From: Echinometra lucunter
Lineage: Eukaryota > Echinodermata > Echinoidea > Camarodonta > Echinometridae
Assembly: GCA_029962745.1 (NCBI GenBank)
Contig: CM057167.1
Location: 16,514,303-16,578,302 of the forward strand
Length of the DNA stretch: 64,000 bases
Direction: 5' to 3'
Within the stretch, counting starts at the first letter, position 1; each line of letters starts with the position of its first letter. Both the position numbers and the translations under genes were made by a program. Shown here piece by piece: positions 51,301 through 56,475 of this stretch. The notes beneath the pieces are model-generated. The model was given only the letters and a program-made list of their open reading frames with translations, had not been told where the DNA came from and ran no database searches.

Positions 51301-51369
51301 GGAATGACAAAACTGAATGCATACAATAATAAGCTTTGATTACATACCAAACGCCGCCTTTAGAGACAT
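15271..51369 (-). CDS. Ceramide kinase-like (CERKL family) gene, span of traced exons
   Basis: Fifteen coding exons were traced on the minus strand, giving 626 codons up to the end of exon 15; vertebrate CERKL is around 530-560 residues. The order is an N-terminal Ser/Pro-rich linker (residues ~28-80), a PH-like domain (~96-215), the diacylglycerol-kinase-type catalytic domain beginning [11 protein letters not shown] (~220 onward) and a C-terminal domain. All junctions are GT-AG and every neighbouring pair has matching phase. The similarity is to CERKL rather than ceramide kinase, for example PVDVCS, LRFGFS and GFG in exon 8. Kinase motifs are altered: GGDA for GGDG (residues 285-288) and GLFN for GST(D/N) (328-331). 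Human CERKL is a retinal-degeneration gene without demonstrated lipid kinase activity, so a non-kinase role is plausible. The final exon is uncertain. Confidence 0.9.
15413..15800. repeat. Head-to-head inverted tandem repeat (CCGAAGGTTCGTTA units)
   Basis: Three ~42 bp units carrying ATTCCGAAGGTTCGTTAGTC lie in one orientation (15413-15535). After a ~30 bp centre (GTTCGTTAGTTATTTTCAG), three units in the opposite orientation follow (15570-15697), then more degenerate copies to about 15800. The whole can fold into a long imperfect hairpin. Confidence 0.9.
15817..15893. repeat. 34 bp near-perfect hairpin
   Basis: The left arm starts TTGAGTAGAAGAAATAACCA and continues GGGTTGTCTCACGATG. The right arm is its inverse with only a 2 nt bulge and one mismatch near the loop. 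The loop is about 7-9 nt. The hairpin is flanked by direct repeats CATCACCCATTGTT at 15805-15818 and 15923-15936, as if it had inserted with a target duplication. The size resembles a small-RNA precursor, but expression is unknown. Confidence 0.85.
16143..16270. mobile_element. Palindromic MITE, GTTATCAATAACAAG family
   Basis: Inverted termini around GTTAT(C/T)AATAACAAG, with the inner segment CTACTGAAATCCTTGCATC and TGATTGGCTGAGAG. The same family lies at 44481-44627, with a related element at 52898-53106. It ends 26 bp downstream of exon 14 in the gene's reading direction. Confidence 0.7.
16296..16367 (-). CDS. CERKL-like gene, exon 14
   Basis: 72 nt between acceptor ATGACAG and donor CTGCAG|GTGCCT, phase 2 at both ends. 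It encodes [17 protein letters not shown], matching the conserved C-terminal strand of the ceramide kinase family (VHCQLVRLF in ceramide kinase). Joined to exon 13 it reads [16 protein letters not shown]. It lies between a MITE and the LINE fragment. Confidence 0.82.
16463..18209 (-). pseudogene. L2/CR1-like non-LTR retrotransposon fragment (reverse transcriptase remains)
   Basis: Three minus-strand pieces in different frames form the 3' part of a LINE. 18209-17562 carries reverse transcriptase motifs ([27 protein letters not shown] and catalytic [14 protein letters not shown]). 17521-17246 carries the catalytic YADDTQLY box. 17179-16616 carries the C-terminal domain ([40 protein letters not shown]). 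Frameshifts near 17540-17640 and 17200-17250 and a stop break it. The 5' half with the endonuclease is absent. The 3' end has GGCGCCTTACAAATGCC and a TTATTATTATCATTATTA tail, typical of L2-type elements. It sits in a CERKL-like intron in the same orientation as the gene. Confidence 0.9.
18211..18530. mobile_element. MITE next to the LINE 5' break
   Basis: Left terminus GTGGTGTTTCATAAAGCTGT and right terminus, inverted, GGGGTTGTTTCAGAAAGCTG. About 320 bp, non-coding. It abuts the truncated 5' end of the LINE fragment. Confidence 0.65.
18831..18991. mobile_element. Palindromic MITE with GGGCCCCATTGCATAAAA termini
   Basis: Inverted ends TGGGCCACATTGCATAAAAC and GTTTTATGCAATGGGGCCCA. Inner segments CTTACCATTAATG/CATTAATGGTAAG also pair, so almost the whole 161 bp folds on itself. 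Confidence 0.8.
19018..19178 (-). CDS. CERKL-like gene, exon 13
   Basis: 161 nt between acceptor TTAACAG and donor GAATTGAG|GTGAGG; enters in phase 0, leaves in phase 2. It encodes [18 protein letters not shown], a linker, and [17 protein letters not shown]. These match the C-terminal domain of the CERK/CERKL family (FNFPFVETY and PWNVDGDLMEVASEVHIRL in human CERKL as recalled). The acidic insert between the two strands is shorter than in vertebrates. Confidence 0.9.
19690..20010. mobile_element. MITE-like repeat, ATTTGCAAATGATGCAAATG family
   Basis: Partly palindromic: CAAATGATGCAAATG at the left and CATTTGCATCCTTCGCAAG at the right, with inner inverted GTCCAACATTCGCATTTTATG and CATAAAATGTGAATGTTGGA. 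A related copy lies at 53493-53836. Confidence 0.65.
20288..20310. other. Assembly gap, 23 N
   Basis: A sized gap of 23 N inside an intron of the CERKL-like gene. Confidence 0.98.
20849..21250 (+). repeat. Tandem repeat, about 2.8 copies of a ~143 bp unit
   Basis: The unit holds CTGAACCCTC, GAATGAATAACC, TATAATTTCTTT, TTTGTGTACACAGATTT, ATTCACTTTCATTCATTA and CCCCTAATTAATTAATC. Copies start near 20849, 20992 and 21136 and differ by a few bases each. Non-coding. Confidence 0.92.
21251..22245. other. Intronic sequence without a recognised gene
   Basis: It holds a poly-C/poly-A junction at 21740-21778 beside a GGGGGCAGTTG segment, a second poly-C tract at 22017-22033, and otherwise unremarkable AT-rich sequence. 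Confidence 0.5.
22246..22289 (-). CDS. CERKL-like gene, exon 12
   Basis: A 44 nt exon between acceptor CCCCTAG and donor ATCGAG|GTAACT. It enters in phase 1 and leaves in phase 0, matching both neighbours, and encodes [14 protein letters not shown]. In the family this position is the FIKHLKRYA-type helix just before the (F)DFPFV strand, and here exon 13 follows directly with FDFPFV. Support rests on phase and position more than on residue identity. Confidence 0.7.
22576..22677 (-). CDS. CERKL-like gene, exon 11
   Basis: Acceptor CAAAAG, 102 nt, then a weak donor GATA|GTAGCA; enters in phase 1 and leaves in phase 1, matching exons 10 and 12. It encodes [17 protein letters not shown] and a stretch ending LKMLSSD. 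The start aligns with the family's FLNVSIMAIPC-type strand. The segment corresponding to RGLAP and the following glycine-rich turn is not recognisable, so this part is shortened or diverged, or a small exon is missed. The 3' boundary is the least certain of the traced exons. Confidence 0.6.
23750..25860. repeat. Diverged intronic duplications
   Basis: 23780-23935 resembles 25170-25300 (shared TCCTGGAAAA/TTCTGGAAAA, CACTTTACAGGATT/CACTTCAGAGGATT and CAGCCTTCCAGT-like segments). 24790-25050 resembles 25440-25800 (shared GTGTGTCCAGATCTA, CAATAATTGTTTCAACTTC and AAAATCAACCGG-like segments). The spacing suggests one unit of about 0.7-1.4 kb duplicated in the same orientation and then diverged. None of the copies keeps a usable reading frame. 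Confidence 0.6.
24258..24518. repeat. 66 bp near-perfect inverted repeat with ~120 bp loop
   Basis: The left arm (24258-24324) starts CTGTAGCTGGCTGTGAAGG and ends CTTCTACGGGTATCT. The right arm (24451-24518) is its inverse with a few mismatches. No simple repeats lie within it and no recognised element ends flank it. Confidence 0.85.
26119..27192. mobile_element. Foldback element A with ~165 bp inverted repeats
   Basis: Left arm 26119-26283 and right arm 27022-27192 are inverse copies, starting TGGGTGATTTCAAGTACGG. The arms contain runs of GGTGTTGGTGTT-type short repeats, conserved CGCAAGATTTGACGTATTTC, and end in AATGTCGTCTGCT-like sequence. The interior contains the start of element B, an internal inverted terminus at 26909-26938 and AT-rich filler. 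No transposase. Terminal short tandem repeats in long inverted arms are the architecture described for sea urchin TU and Drosophila FB elements. Confidence 0.8.
27800..28815 (+). repeat. Minisatellite array, 14 units, forward
   Basis: About fourteen copies of a ~71 bp unit: CTCTAGTTCAGCCCTTATTT, then CACATACCTCAGTGTATAA, then CACACTCATACCCTACTTCT, then GCTCCTCCAAC. Units differ by short variants (CAGTACCTTAG, TTCAGATACC, CAAAAACCTC) that recur in a partly alternating order, as expected from multi-unit amplification. Confidence 0.95.
28816..30165 (-). repeat. Same minisatellite, about 19 units, reversed
   Basis: The same ~71 bp unit in opposite orientation (AGGTTGGAGGAGCAGAAGTA...). It begins within a few bases of the last forward unit, at about 28815. 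The same unit variants occur in both halves, so the two halves share recent ancestry. Confidence 0.95.
31150..31360. repeat. Poly-G tracts with G-run MITE remnant
   Basis: Poly-G runs at about 31159-31188 and 31331-31349, the latter followed by GCATGGCCCCCTAGTGCCTC and a CCCTTAGCTACGCCCTG end that recurs in G-run repeats of this type. Confidence 0.6.
33969..34057 (-). CDS. CERKL-like gene, exon 10
   Basis: 89 nt between acceptor TTTTCAG and donor TGGAGAG|GTAGGC. It enters in phase 2 and leaves in phase 1, and encodes [18 protein letters not shown] and [11 protein letters not shown]. The end aligns with the DQWQMIQG-type segment of human CERKL. The first half has no clear counterpart and is poorly conserved in the family. 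Confidence 0.75.
34707..35206. other. Assembly gap of exactly 500 N
   Basis: Exactly 500 N, probably a placeholder, between exons 10 and 9 of the CERKL-like gene. A poly-C tract follows directly, a plausible cause of the assembly break. A small exon could be hidden here, although phases of exons 9 and 10 already agree. Confidence 0.98.
35782..35874 (-). CDS. CERKL-like gene, exon 9
   Basis: 93 nt between acceptor TTCGTAG and donor AAAGG|GTTAGT, phase 2 at both ends. It encodes [19 protein letters not shown] and a polar tail ending [12 protein letters not shown] matches the CEISFLPF strand of CERKL. Confidence 0.85.
36247..36515 (+). repeat. (AAAT)n/(AATG)n microsatellite
   Basis: About 270 bases of AATA/AATG/AACA tetranucleotides. 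The Leu/Ile/Phe/Tyr-rich minus-strand frames over it are repeat artefacts. Confidence 0.95.
36895..37072 (-). CDS. CERKL-like gene, exon 8
   Basis: 178 nt between acceptor TATCTAG and donor CTCAG|GTGAGT. It enters in phase 1 and leaves in phase 2. It encodes [39 protein letters not shown] and [11 protein letters not shown]. This is the best single match to CERKL (HVQLVDVCTF, LLRFGFSAMFGFGGRTL and DFAVVKALAKL, as recalled) and includes the conserved GFG turn of the lipid-kinase fold. Confidence 0.95.
37627..37701 (-). CDS. CERKL-like gene, exon 7
   Basis: 75 nt between acceptor CTTAAG and donor ACTAG|GTTTGT, phase 1 at both ends. It encodes [16 protein letters not shown] and TSTLHIIL, matching the NVLAHSLHG and ATLHIIMG segment of CERKL. 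Joined to exon 6 the nucleotide-site motif reads PTGLFN in place of the family PAGST(N/D). Confidence 0.92.
38875..39017 (-). CDS. CERKL-like gene, exon 6 (nucleotide-binding motif)
   Basis: 143 nt between acceptor GTACAG and donor CTACAG|GTAAGT. It enters in phase 2 and leaves in phase 1. It encodes [20 protein letters not shown], then [10 protein letters not shown] and [10 protein letters not shown](G) followed by (S/T)xxE is the ATP-binding signature of diacylglycerol, sphingosine and ceramide kinases. Here the second glycine of the GDG turn is alanine, while GGD and the following NE are kept. Confidence 0.95.
39615..39678 (-). CDS. CERKL-like gene, exon 5
   Basis: 64 nt between acceptor TTTTCAG and donor GATGG|GTGAGT. 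It enters in phase 1 and leaves in phase 2. It encodes [20 protein letters not shown] and with exon 6 reads DVDGVICMGGD, matching the family's (Q/N)xxDGVVCVGGD stretch. Confidence 0.88.
39860..40493 (+). mobile_element. TIR element with clustered DR1 nuclear-receptor motifs
   Basis: Termini TTTATGCCTCCG and CGGAGGCATAAA are inverse copies. Inside are about four ~120 bp units, each with TGACCTTTGACCT, a GAGACCC segment, a CAAGTTTGAAG segment and a GAGTTATCG segment, then GGACGGACAGACGG near the right end. The TGACCTTTGACCT motif is a perfect DR1 (two AGGTCA half-sites spaced by one base on the other strand) and occurs in three units, in overlapping triple form in two. It lies in the intron between exons 4 and 5. 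Confidence 0.8.
41618..41810. mobile_element. Short MITE with CAGACCTCCCAA termini
   Basis: Inverted ends GACAGACCTCCCAAACTTTC and, read inversely, CAGAGACCTCCCAACCATTC. About 190 bp. The open frames on both strands are part of the element and resemble no known protein. Confidence 0.65.
41860..41959. mobile_element. Short MITE with GTCAAAAGGAAGC termini
   Basis: Inverted ends GTCAAAAGGAAGCAACTCC and GTGACAAAAGGAAGCACCTC about 100 bp apart; non-coding. Confidence 0.6.
42431..42559 (-). CDS. CERKL-like gene, exon 4 (start of catalytic domain)
   Basis: 129 nt between acceptor TTTCTAG and donor GTCGTAG|GTAAGA, phase 1 at both ends. It encodes [38 protein letters not shown] and TDVV. This matches the first strand and helix of the kinase domain in CERKL (NRPKSLKIFINPQSHKKEA and GIKTDV). 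The family's NP after the first strand reads DS here, another departure in the nucleotide-site region. Confidence 0.93.
42620..43066. repeat. Head-to-head inverted tandem array (CCCACGAGCTCGACACT units)
   Basis: Left half (42620-42810) has ~35-40 bp units with GCCCACGAGCTCGACACT and TCATACGGCCC. Right half (42811-43066) has the inverse units (AGTGTCGAG, GGCCTTATTTGCCTA, GGGCTGTATGACT). Units have diverged, but the pattern of two oppositely oriented arrays around a centre near 42811 is clear. Confidence 0.82.
43368..43760 (+). repeat. Two-copy tandem duplication, ~195 bp unit
   Basis: Units 43368-43560 and 43561-43760 share GAATACACAAAAATCAATTT, CTTGCCTATTTCTTATA, GGTAAACACCCAAGGTTTG and the end AATGAATGGGATACAA. 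They differ by a few bases and an 8 bp insertion near AAGCTTGGGG. Confidence 0.95.
44481..44627. mobile_element. Palindromic MITE, GTTATCAATAACAAG family
   Basis: Ends GACCCCATTTCATAAAACTT and, inverse, GGGCCCTGTTTCATAAAAA. Inner pair GTAACAACTGCC/GTTACTGCAAC and the TCAGCCAATCAGATGCAAGG segment identify it with 16143-16270 in reverse orientation. Confidence 0.75.
44759..44995 (-). CDS. CERKL-like gene, exon 3 (PH-like domain)
   Basis: 237 nt between acceptor TTTTGCAG and donor CTCAACG|GTAAGA, phase 1 at both ends. It encodes [45 protein letters not shown] and [14 protein letters not shown]. This is the second half of the N-terminal PH-like domain of CERK/CERKL (IELKDIFSVKLKR and CDIWFRQFKKIL in human CERKL), which in the family directs membrane association. 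Confidence 0.93.
45258..45330. repeat. Short hairpin, ~27 bp stem
   Basis: GGTGATCTCAAGACTGTACT continuing TGCCC pairs with GGGCACAGTACAGTTTTGAG continuing ATCACC. A few mismatches and a ~17 nt loop. Intronic, 263 bp upstream of exon 3 in the gene's direction. Confidence 0.75.
45832..46218 (-). CDS. CERKL-like gene, exon 2
   Basis: 387 nt between acceptor CTTACAG and donor GTCATG|GTGAGT, phase 1 at both ends. It encodes [18 protein letters not shown], then a Ser/Pro/Thr-rich low-complexity linker (roughly residues 28-80), then [20 protein letters not shown] and ISWTPL. The last part matches [22 protein letters not shown], the start of the CERKL PH-like domain. The linker is probably disordered and is longer than in vertebrates. 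Confidence 0.9.
47244..47630 (-). mobile_element. piggyBac-type MITE, family 1 (diverged copy)
   Basis: Inverted relative to 14268-14681: left TTTAAACCCATTCGTGACAG, shared ATCATACCAAATACATGAGC, and right CCTGTCACAAATGGATTTTAA. It is more diverged than the other copies, with both termini imperfect. Confidence 0.75.
50319..50732 (+). mobile_element. piggyBac-type MITE, family 1 (copy 2)
   Basis: TTAA-flanked with termini TTAACCCATTCGTGACAGG and CTGTCACGAATGGGTTAA. Near-identical in length and sequence to the copies at 14268 and 56476. Confidence 0.85.
51348..51369 (-). CDS. CERKL-like gene, probable first coding exon
   Basis: ATG at 51369-51367 followed by MSLKAAF and one base, then donor GTTTG|GTATGT. 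Its phase (1) fits exon 2, and the joined start reads [19 protein letters not shown], a smooth N-terminus. A perfect X-box lies 56 bp upstream of this ATG, which supports a promoter here. An alternative first exon with the same phase is at 55288-55360. The exon is too short for similarity to decide. Confidence 0.6.
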
Positions 51370-51424
51370 TGAACTGTCCAGTTTGATCTACCAGTCAAGC
51401 CATCTTAATTAGAGCACTGTCCTG

Positions 51425-51437
51425 GTTGCCTAGCAAC
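51425..51437. promoter_or_regulatory. RFX X-box, GTTGCCTAGCAAC
   Basis: A perfect palindromic X-box matching the RFX consensus (GTNRCC with RGYAAC). RFX factors activate ciliary genes through X-boxes usually close to the start codon. Here the motif is 56 bp upstream of the ATG of the probable first exon. CERKL is expressed in photoreceptors, which carry modified cilia, so the placement makes biological sense. Binding itself is not shown. Confidence 0.7.
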
Positions 51438-51580
51438 ATCCTCCAGCTTGGTTGTGTCAAGTGTTATAGGTTTCTGCAAGGTGAATGAAAAAATTATGAA
51501 ATAATTATACTTACATTTTCTAGTGAATGGATACATCAGGACATCTTTTTTTTTTCTGCATGATACGAATTCATGAATAT

Positions 51581-51944
51581 CACTGGCATAAATCCACTTT
51601 GAGGGGTGGGGGGGGGGGATGTTGCTTTTGCCAATTTTTTTTTTCTGTTGAACTCACACTTCAGTATAAACACACACCCTCACCCACCCACACAGACCCC
51701 CTTACACACATTTCAATTTCTATTTTGCGAGTGAGCAAAGCGAGCGAGCCAAACCTAACCACTTTTCTGGTTTTTAATCACATTTTCAAATAGAAATTCT
51801 ACTTGTAATTAATACATGTATGATGGTTGTTTATGACAGATTATCAAAAATTTTACTAACTGATTAATCAAAATATCATTTCTTCCTTAAAAAGTGTGTG
51901 GGGGGAGGAATATATCCCCCATCCCCCCAGGATTTACGCCAATG
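51581..51944. mobile_element. GGCGTAAATCC-type MITE, short form
   Basis: Ends CACTGGCATAAATCCACTTT and GGATTTACGCCAATG. It contains a G run after the left end, TCACACTTCAGTATAA, one copy of the GCGAGCGAGCC-AACCACTTTTC segment, and a C-rich right end. The copy at 62651-63203 is longer because of internal repeats. Confidence 0.8.
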
Positions 51945-52234
51945 ATGAATTATTATGACAAATCAGTTTGCTCAGGAATCATTTCTGCATCTCTATGATC
52001 ATCAGCATGATGTATCAACTTGAATCTTTCACTTTGTGAAAAATTCTTCATGGCTCCATTTTGATTTCTTTCAGGTCTTTTTTTAAAATTTTCATCAATC
52101 GAATGTAAATCTTGCTAGCATGTACACACATACCGGGTATGCATTGACAATTCCTACGAACAAGAACGACAAGGAGATATCATACAGTGGTCTAGACTAA
52201 TGCAAAAAAAACTCAACATATTCATTTCACTATC

Positions 52235-52275
52235 AATGCTGGGGGGGGGGGGGGGGGGGGGAGGGGGGGAGGGTC
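52235..52275 (+). repeat. Poly-G tract
   Basis: An uninterrupted run of about 21 G, followed by AGGGGGGGAGGG. A comparable run of about 27 C is at 52719-52745. Confidence 0.95.
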
Positions 52276-52897
52276 ACTCACAGACTGCAATTAGAACCTA
52301 CATCGCATTATCCTTTGTGTCAAATTCTACCCCTAAATGGCGTAAATGGCTTAGGATAATGTAAAACATACACCTTAAGGAATACATAATTGGTATGGTA
52401 CGGTGTATAAATGTACATGTACCCCTAAATGTTGTCAAATAATGGACAAAGATGCTGTACATTTTTAAACAGAATAAAATATTTTAAATCATAACCTTGA
52501 ATGAAGAAACATTAATCCCAATTCCAGGTAAAACATTTTTAAAAAGAGCTAAATTACAATCTTATTTCTAAAAAACGTCAACTGCAAGACTGAAAAACAT
52601 TCCTTTTCCCCAGACATTGACGCCTCGGCCCCTCGAATAAGATATCCAACCCTTTTTTGTTGTTTCTTTTGTAGATATGCATGGGTACCACCACCATTTT
52701 CGACTGACAGAGTGACAACCCCCCCCCCCCCCCCCCCCCCCCCCCGAGTTACAAGCTTGTTGATACCCTTTTGAAAATTATGATAACTATTTTAGCGAGG
52801 TAAGAAAAAATACCAAGCTCTGTATAGAGAGTAGCATCAGCATTTCATTTTTACTTTTTCACTGAACCTATGCCTATCCAGGCTACTCTAGACTAGT

Positions 52898-53106
52898 GGG
52901 GAGTGTTTCATGAAGAGTTTCGTCAGTGATTTTCACTAACAAATGTTGTAAACTACTGAAAATCCTCGCGTCCGATTGGCTGAGAGCAAATTAGTCAGTG
53001 AAAATCACCAACAAGACTCCCCAGCCAATCAGATGCAAGGATTTTCAGTAGCTCATAACAGTTGTCAGTGAAAATCACTGACAAAACTCTTCTTGAAATG
53101 CTCCCC
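52898..53106. mobile_element. Palindromic MITE, GTCAGTGATTTTCAC family
   Basis: Ends GGGGAGTGTTTCATGAAGAG and, inverse, GGGGAGCATTTCAAGAAGAG. The inner parts GTCAGTGATTTTCACTAAC and CTACTGAAAATCCTCGCG also occur inversely, so the 209 bp is two inverted halves. Shares CTGAAAATCC(T) and ATTGGCTGAGAGCAAATT with the 16143/44481 family. A partial relative is at 55765-55835. Confidence 0.78.
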
Positions 53107-53492
53107 TGATCTTAGACATTCAAATGAACAACTTTGCACTGATAAAGGTCTATAATGTATATGTGACAATTGCCGACAAAGCAAATATTCCCTAGCTCGG
53201 GCATGAGCTTCAAAGGAGCAAGATTGCCAATCAAAAAAAAATCTAATAACTTTATTTAATCAAAGTGAATGAGATTCAATTCAATGGGTATGGAGAAGGG
53301 ATATTTCATACTCTGTGCCAAAACTGCAAAAGCAAATACTTTCCTTAATAAAAGTAGAATTTTGCTGATTATCTTGGTAATTGATATCTTAAACTCGAGT
53401 CAAGGTCGACTGCCGAAGAATTTTACACAGGTCCCAGCCAAAAATATGAAAGCTCCCATTAACATTAGATCTTCTTAAGCTAAGGCACAGTT

Positions 53493-53836
53493 AAGGGCAC
53501 TGGAACAATTTGCAAAGGACACGAATGTTGAAAATATAGCAGAGTCTTTCATTCACATTTTAGATGCTAAACATTCGGTAAACGTGCACAAGAGTTCGAA
53601 CACGTCAGCAGTTGTTCATTTCTTGTTAAGCAGGAATGTCATAATAAGTTTTAAATTTCTTGCAAATATTTCTGCACCCCGCAAGCAATTTGATAAGGCT
53701 TCCGAAACCTCTGGCTCAGCGCATGTTGGGCGAATTTTTGAAGCATAAAATTTCAAATGCAAATGTTGGAATGTTGGAATTTACCATTTTTTCAACATCC
53801 GCATCCTTTTCTCTTGCAAATCGTTTGCATGCCCTG
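53493..53836. mobile_element. MITE-like repeat related to 19690-20010
   Basis: Shares AACAATTTGCAAA, a GCAAACAT/TAAACATTCGG type segment and the TTTGAAGCATAAAAT-type right part with 19690-20010. Ends contain GGGCA(C/T)(T/G)... and its inverse near GCATGCCCTG. Confidence 0.55.
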
Positions 53837-53960
53837 AACTTGAAGTAGCCTGAGGAGTGAAAAAAAAAAAAAAATCCAGGCTAGGCCTACCACCCTGAAG
53901 CTGAACTTAAAAGGCTGAAGTCAGGAAGTTGGAACTTAAAAAAATACACAAACATATGAC

Positions 53961-55058
53961 CTAACTTCACGCAGGTCTAAAATTCGTGCACAGGGCCATA
54001 TCTCAAAAACTAGAAAAGACTGTGAAAATCTGACAGCACCAATGGTAAGAGCAACCTAAAATTAGGTGATAACCTCTCTTCAAAATTTGGGAAGGAATTG
54101 TGAAATTATTAATGAAAAATCAGCAAATTTTGCATCATTTTGTGTCCATTTTGAAAAAATTGAACCTGCCGACAAGGGTCTAAGAATTCCTCTTTTCGAG
54201 AGATGTCATCAAAATTGTAAGTAAAATGTGATATCAAATGATTCTATGGCATTTTGTCTCCCTAATAATGCAATTATCTTACCTTTTATGGATCTCTATT
54301 TTGTATTAATCATTTGTAAACTGGTGTGTGTGAAATTAGGTCTCGTTATTTTTTATATATGGTCTGATGCCCCTTGTCTGCGCAGTCCCCAAGTCTGCGC
54401 ATACGCGTAACTGCGCGATTCTAACATCACAAAAGACGCAACGAACACAATCATCTTTAAATCAATTTTAGCGATATGTATCACTAAAAAAATGAGGAAA
54501 AACGGGAGAAAGGAGTCTATTTTATGTATTTTTACTCACATGCCTTGAAAATGCCACTTTCATGCAAAAAATCCCGAACTGCGTGTAAAGTGAATGAGTG
54601 CGCAGACAAGGGCACCTTCCTCTTTTTAGCGTCAAATTTACACCATCGCCTTTTCTTGTAAAAATCACATTGTTCTTTTTCGGATTTTGATGAGATTTTC
54701 GGCACAGTTACTCCCTAGGATATGAGGATTAAAATGAGGTTAGCCATTAGAGGAAAACAAAAAGGAAAGTTTATCAATTTTAAGTTAAATATTAGGTGCG
54801 CAGACAAGGGGCCCCCCATCATAACTTTTTCAGGTCCAGAGCGATGCGATACAACATCAAATTTTGCGACTGCGATATCTCGGAAATCCTTTGTAAATAT
54901 AGTCTTCTTCTTGTGCTCATTTGTAGTCTAAAACTTGCTTTGTCTTTGGTGTCAATTAAATCAGAATAATTTTTGGTAAAATTTGAGAAATTACGGATCG
55001 AAAATTGCCTTCTTTAGAAAATTAAAATGTGCGCGAACTATGGACTGGTCTAACTTAG
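53961..55058. mobile_element. Nested MITEs, the inner one with CCCCTTGTCTGCGCAG ends
   Basis: The inner element at about 54368-54826 starts TGCCCCTTGTCTGCGCAG and ends CTGCGCAGACAAGGGG-like sequence (GTGCGCAGACAAGGGGCC), with a further copy of GCGCAGACAAGGG at 54600. Outer ends near 53961 (CTAACTTCACGCAGGTCTAA) and 55058 (inverse CTAAGTTAGACCAGTCC) look like a diverged outer pair. The outer boundary is less certain. Confidence 0.55.
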
Positions 55059-55287
55059 ATTTAACTAGAAGATCAATTCATACATGTAGCTTCAATACTG
55101 TTTGTCATGTTTGTTTGAGTCAGTTTGACAATCTCATAATTAAATGACAAACAACAATCATGATGGTAAACTATACATGTATTTGATGGACACTTTTCTT
55201 GAAAACCAAAGGAAGACTGGACGGCTTGATTTTGTGTCCGGACCAGCGGCTTCATGAACCACGTCCGCTCAGCTATCCCGGAGTTAC

Positions 55288-55360
55288 CCCCAGCCCCGGG
55301 AAGAGTGACGGGTAGACGTCCTTGTGAAGTAAGTAGTAGTAGAGATTCGCCGGGCGACAT
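55288..55360 (-). CDS. CERKL-like gene, candidate alternative first exon
   Basis: ATG at 55360-55358 followed by MSPGESLLLLTSQGR and LPVTLPGAG, then one base and donor TGGGG|GTAACT. The phase (1) fits exon 2, and the surrounding sequence is more GC/CpG-rich than the flanks, as near a promoter. The frame is also open upstream and continues past the donor, so splicing is not proven. It would make a second promoter about 4 kb upstream of the X-box exon. Confidence 0.35.
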
Positions 55361-56475
55361 AATGCCCTGGGCAATGATATGCGACTTGGAAGCATTATCA
55401 AAAACCCCTAAAATCAAGTAATGCAAATCAGTCATTCATTCAACTCACAAGTTCACTTTCTAGGTAGTCAATGCCGGAATAATTGATCGCTAATTCCTTG
55501 TTTTGCCTCTTTTCCTCCGTTGTTAATGACGCCTTCCTCCAGCTCAAAACAGCTGCTTAGCATATTTTTCTTGATGGACGACGAGCGCCATCTCGAGTCG
55601 GGTACCGTACGGTATACGATGCGCTGGCCATGCCAGGGTTCGTCTTTTAGGGGCTCAAAATATGACACGACTGGGCGTTACATCAACATAATTATGTCCA
55701 CTGACAAGTTGTCAGAGTTGATAATTTTATCAGCGCCTGACAACTGATACCGTATATAAGGCTAATCAGAAATTGTCGGTTAAAACAGACTTTGTCGGTG
55801 AAATTCACTGACAAGACACTTGATGAAACGGAGCGGAGAGGAGGGCTTTTGTCTTATTTAATGAACGAAATAAGAATTTTCGAGACCAACAATTAGCAAC
55901 CCCTCTTCACTTCTTTCTCTCTTTCCTTCTCTTTCTCCTTTCTCATTATAGAGGGGTACATGCCTCCTATGCCCCCACGTTTCTGTATCACTGATTACAC
56001 ATACGTATACCATGGGCCAATCTAAGAATATTTACAAAATCCCCCCCCCCCCTTTTATACATTGTCAGTTTAATGAATATCATGCAGATTTTTTTTTTGT
56101 TGCTTTTTTCTGCTTTTCTTTTTTTTTTTTTTTGGGGGGGGGGGGTTCATATTATCACTTCTTGGCAATGTATTCTTCGTGCCTTTCATTCATTGGTTTA
56201 TTAAAACTAGTAAGATTCACGGCAATAATGCCAAATTGCACATGATTTTACAGTTTCAGAAAATGAAAGATCTTACATAAATACATCATGCAATACAATG
56301 TAAATACCAAACGAAATAAAATATCATTATAAAATTAGTTTTTAAAAATTGGATGAATGATATGGGAAAAAAATGTTCAAATACGATTTAAAAGGCTTTG
56401 AAAATCGTATCATCATGTATCACGTTGTTGTGCAATAGCGGTCACTTCGAAAACAAATAAAAGCATACCTGCACT
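55361..56475. other. No gene recognised
   Basis: It holds a partial relative of the 52898 MITE (55765-55835), a poly-C tract at 56040-56052 and a T/G tract at 56121-56145. A gene starting rightward cannot be excluded, but no exon is supported. Confidence 0.5.

Larger units (their letters stand above)
46265..51347 (-). other. Intron 1 of the CERKL-like gene
   Basis: No exon was recognised in this stretch. It contains two piggyBac-type MITEs (47244-47630, 50319-50732) and otherwise AT-rich sequence. Several short frames exist but none has family similarity with splice support. Confidence 0.6.
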
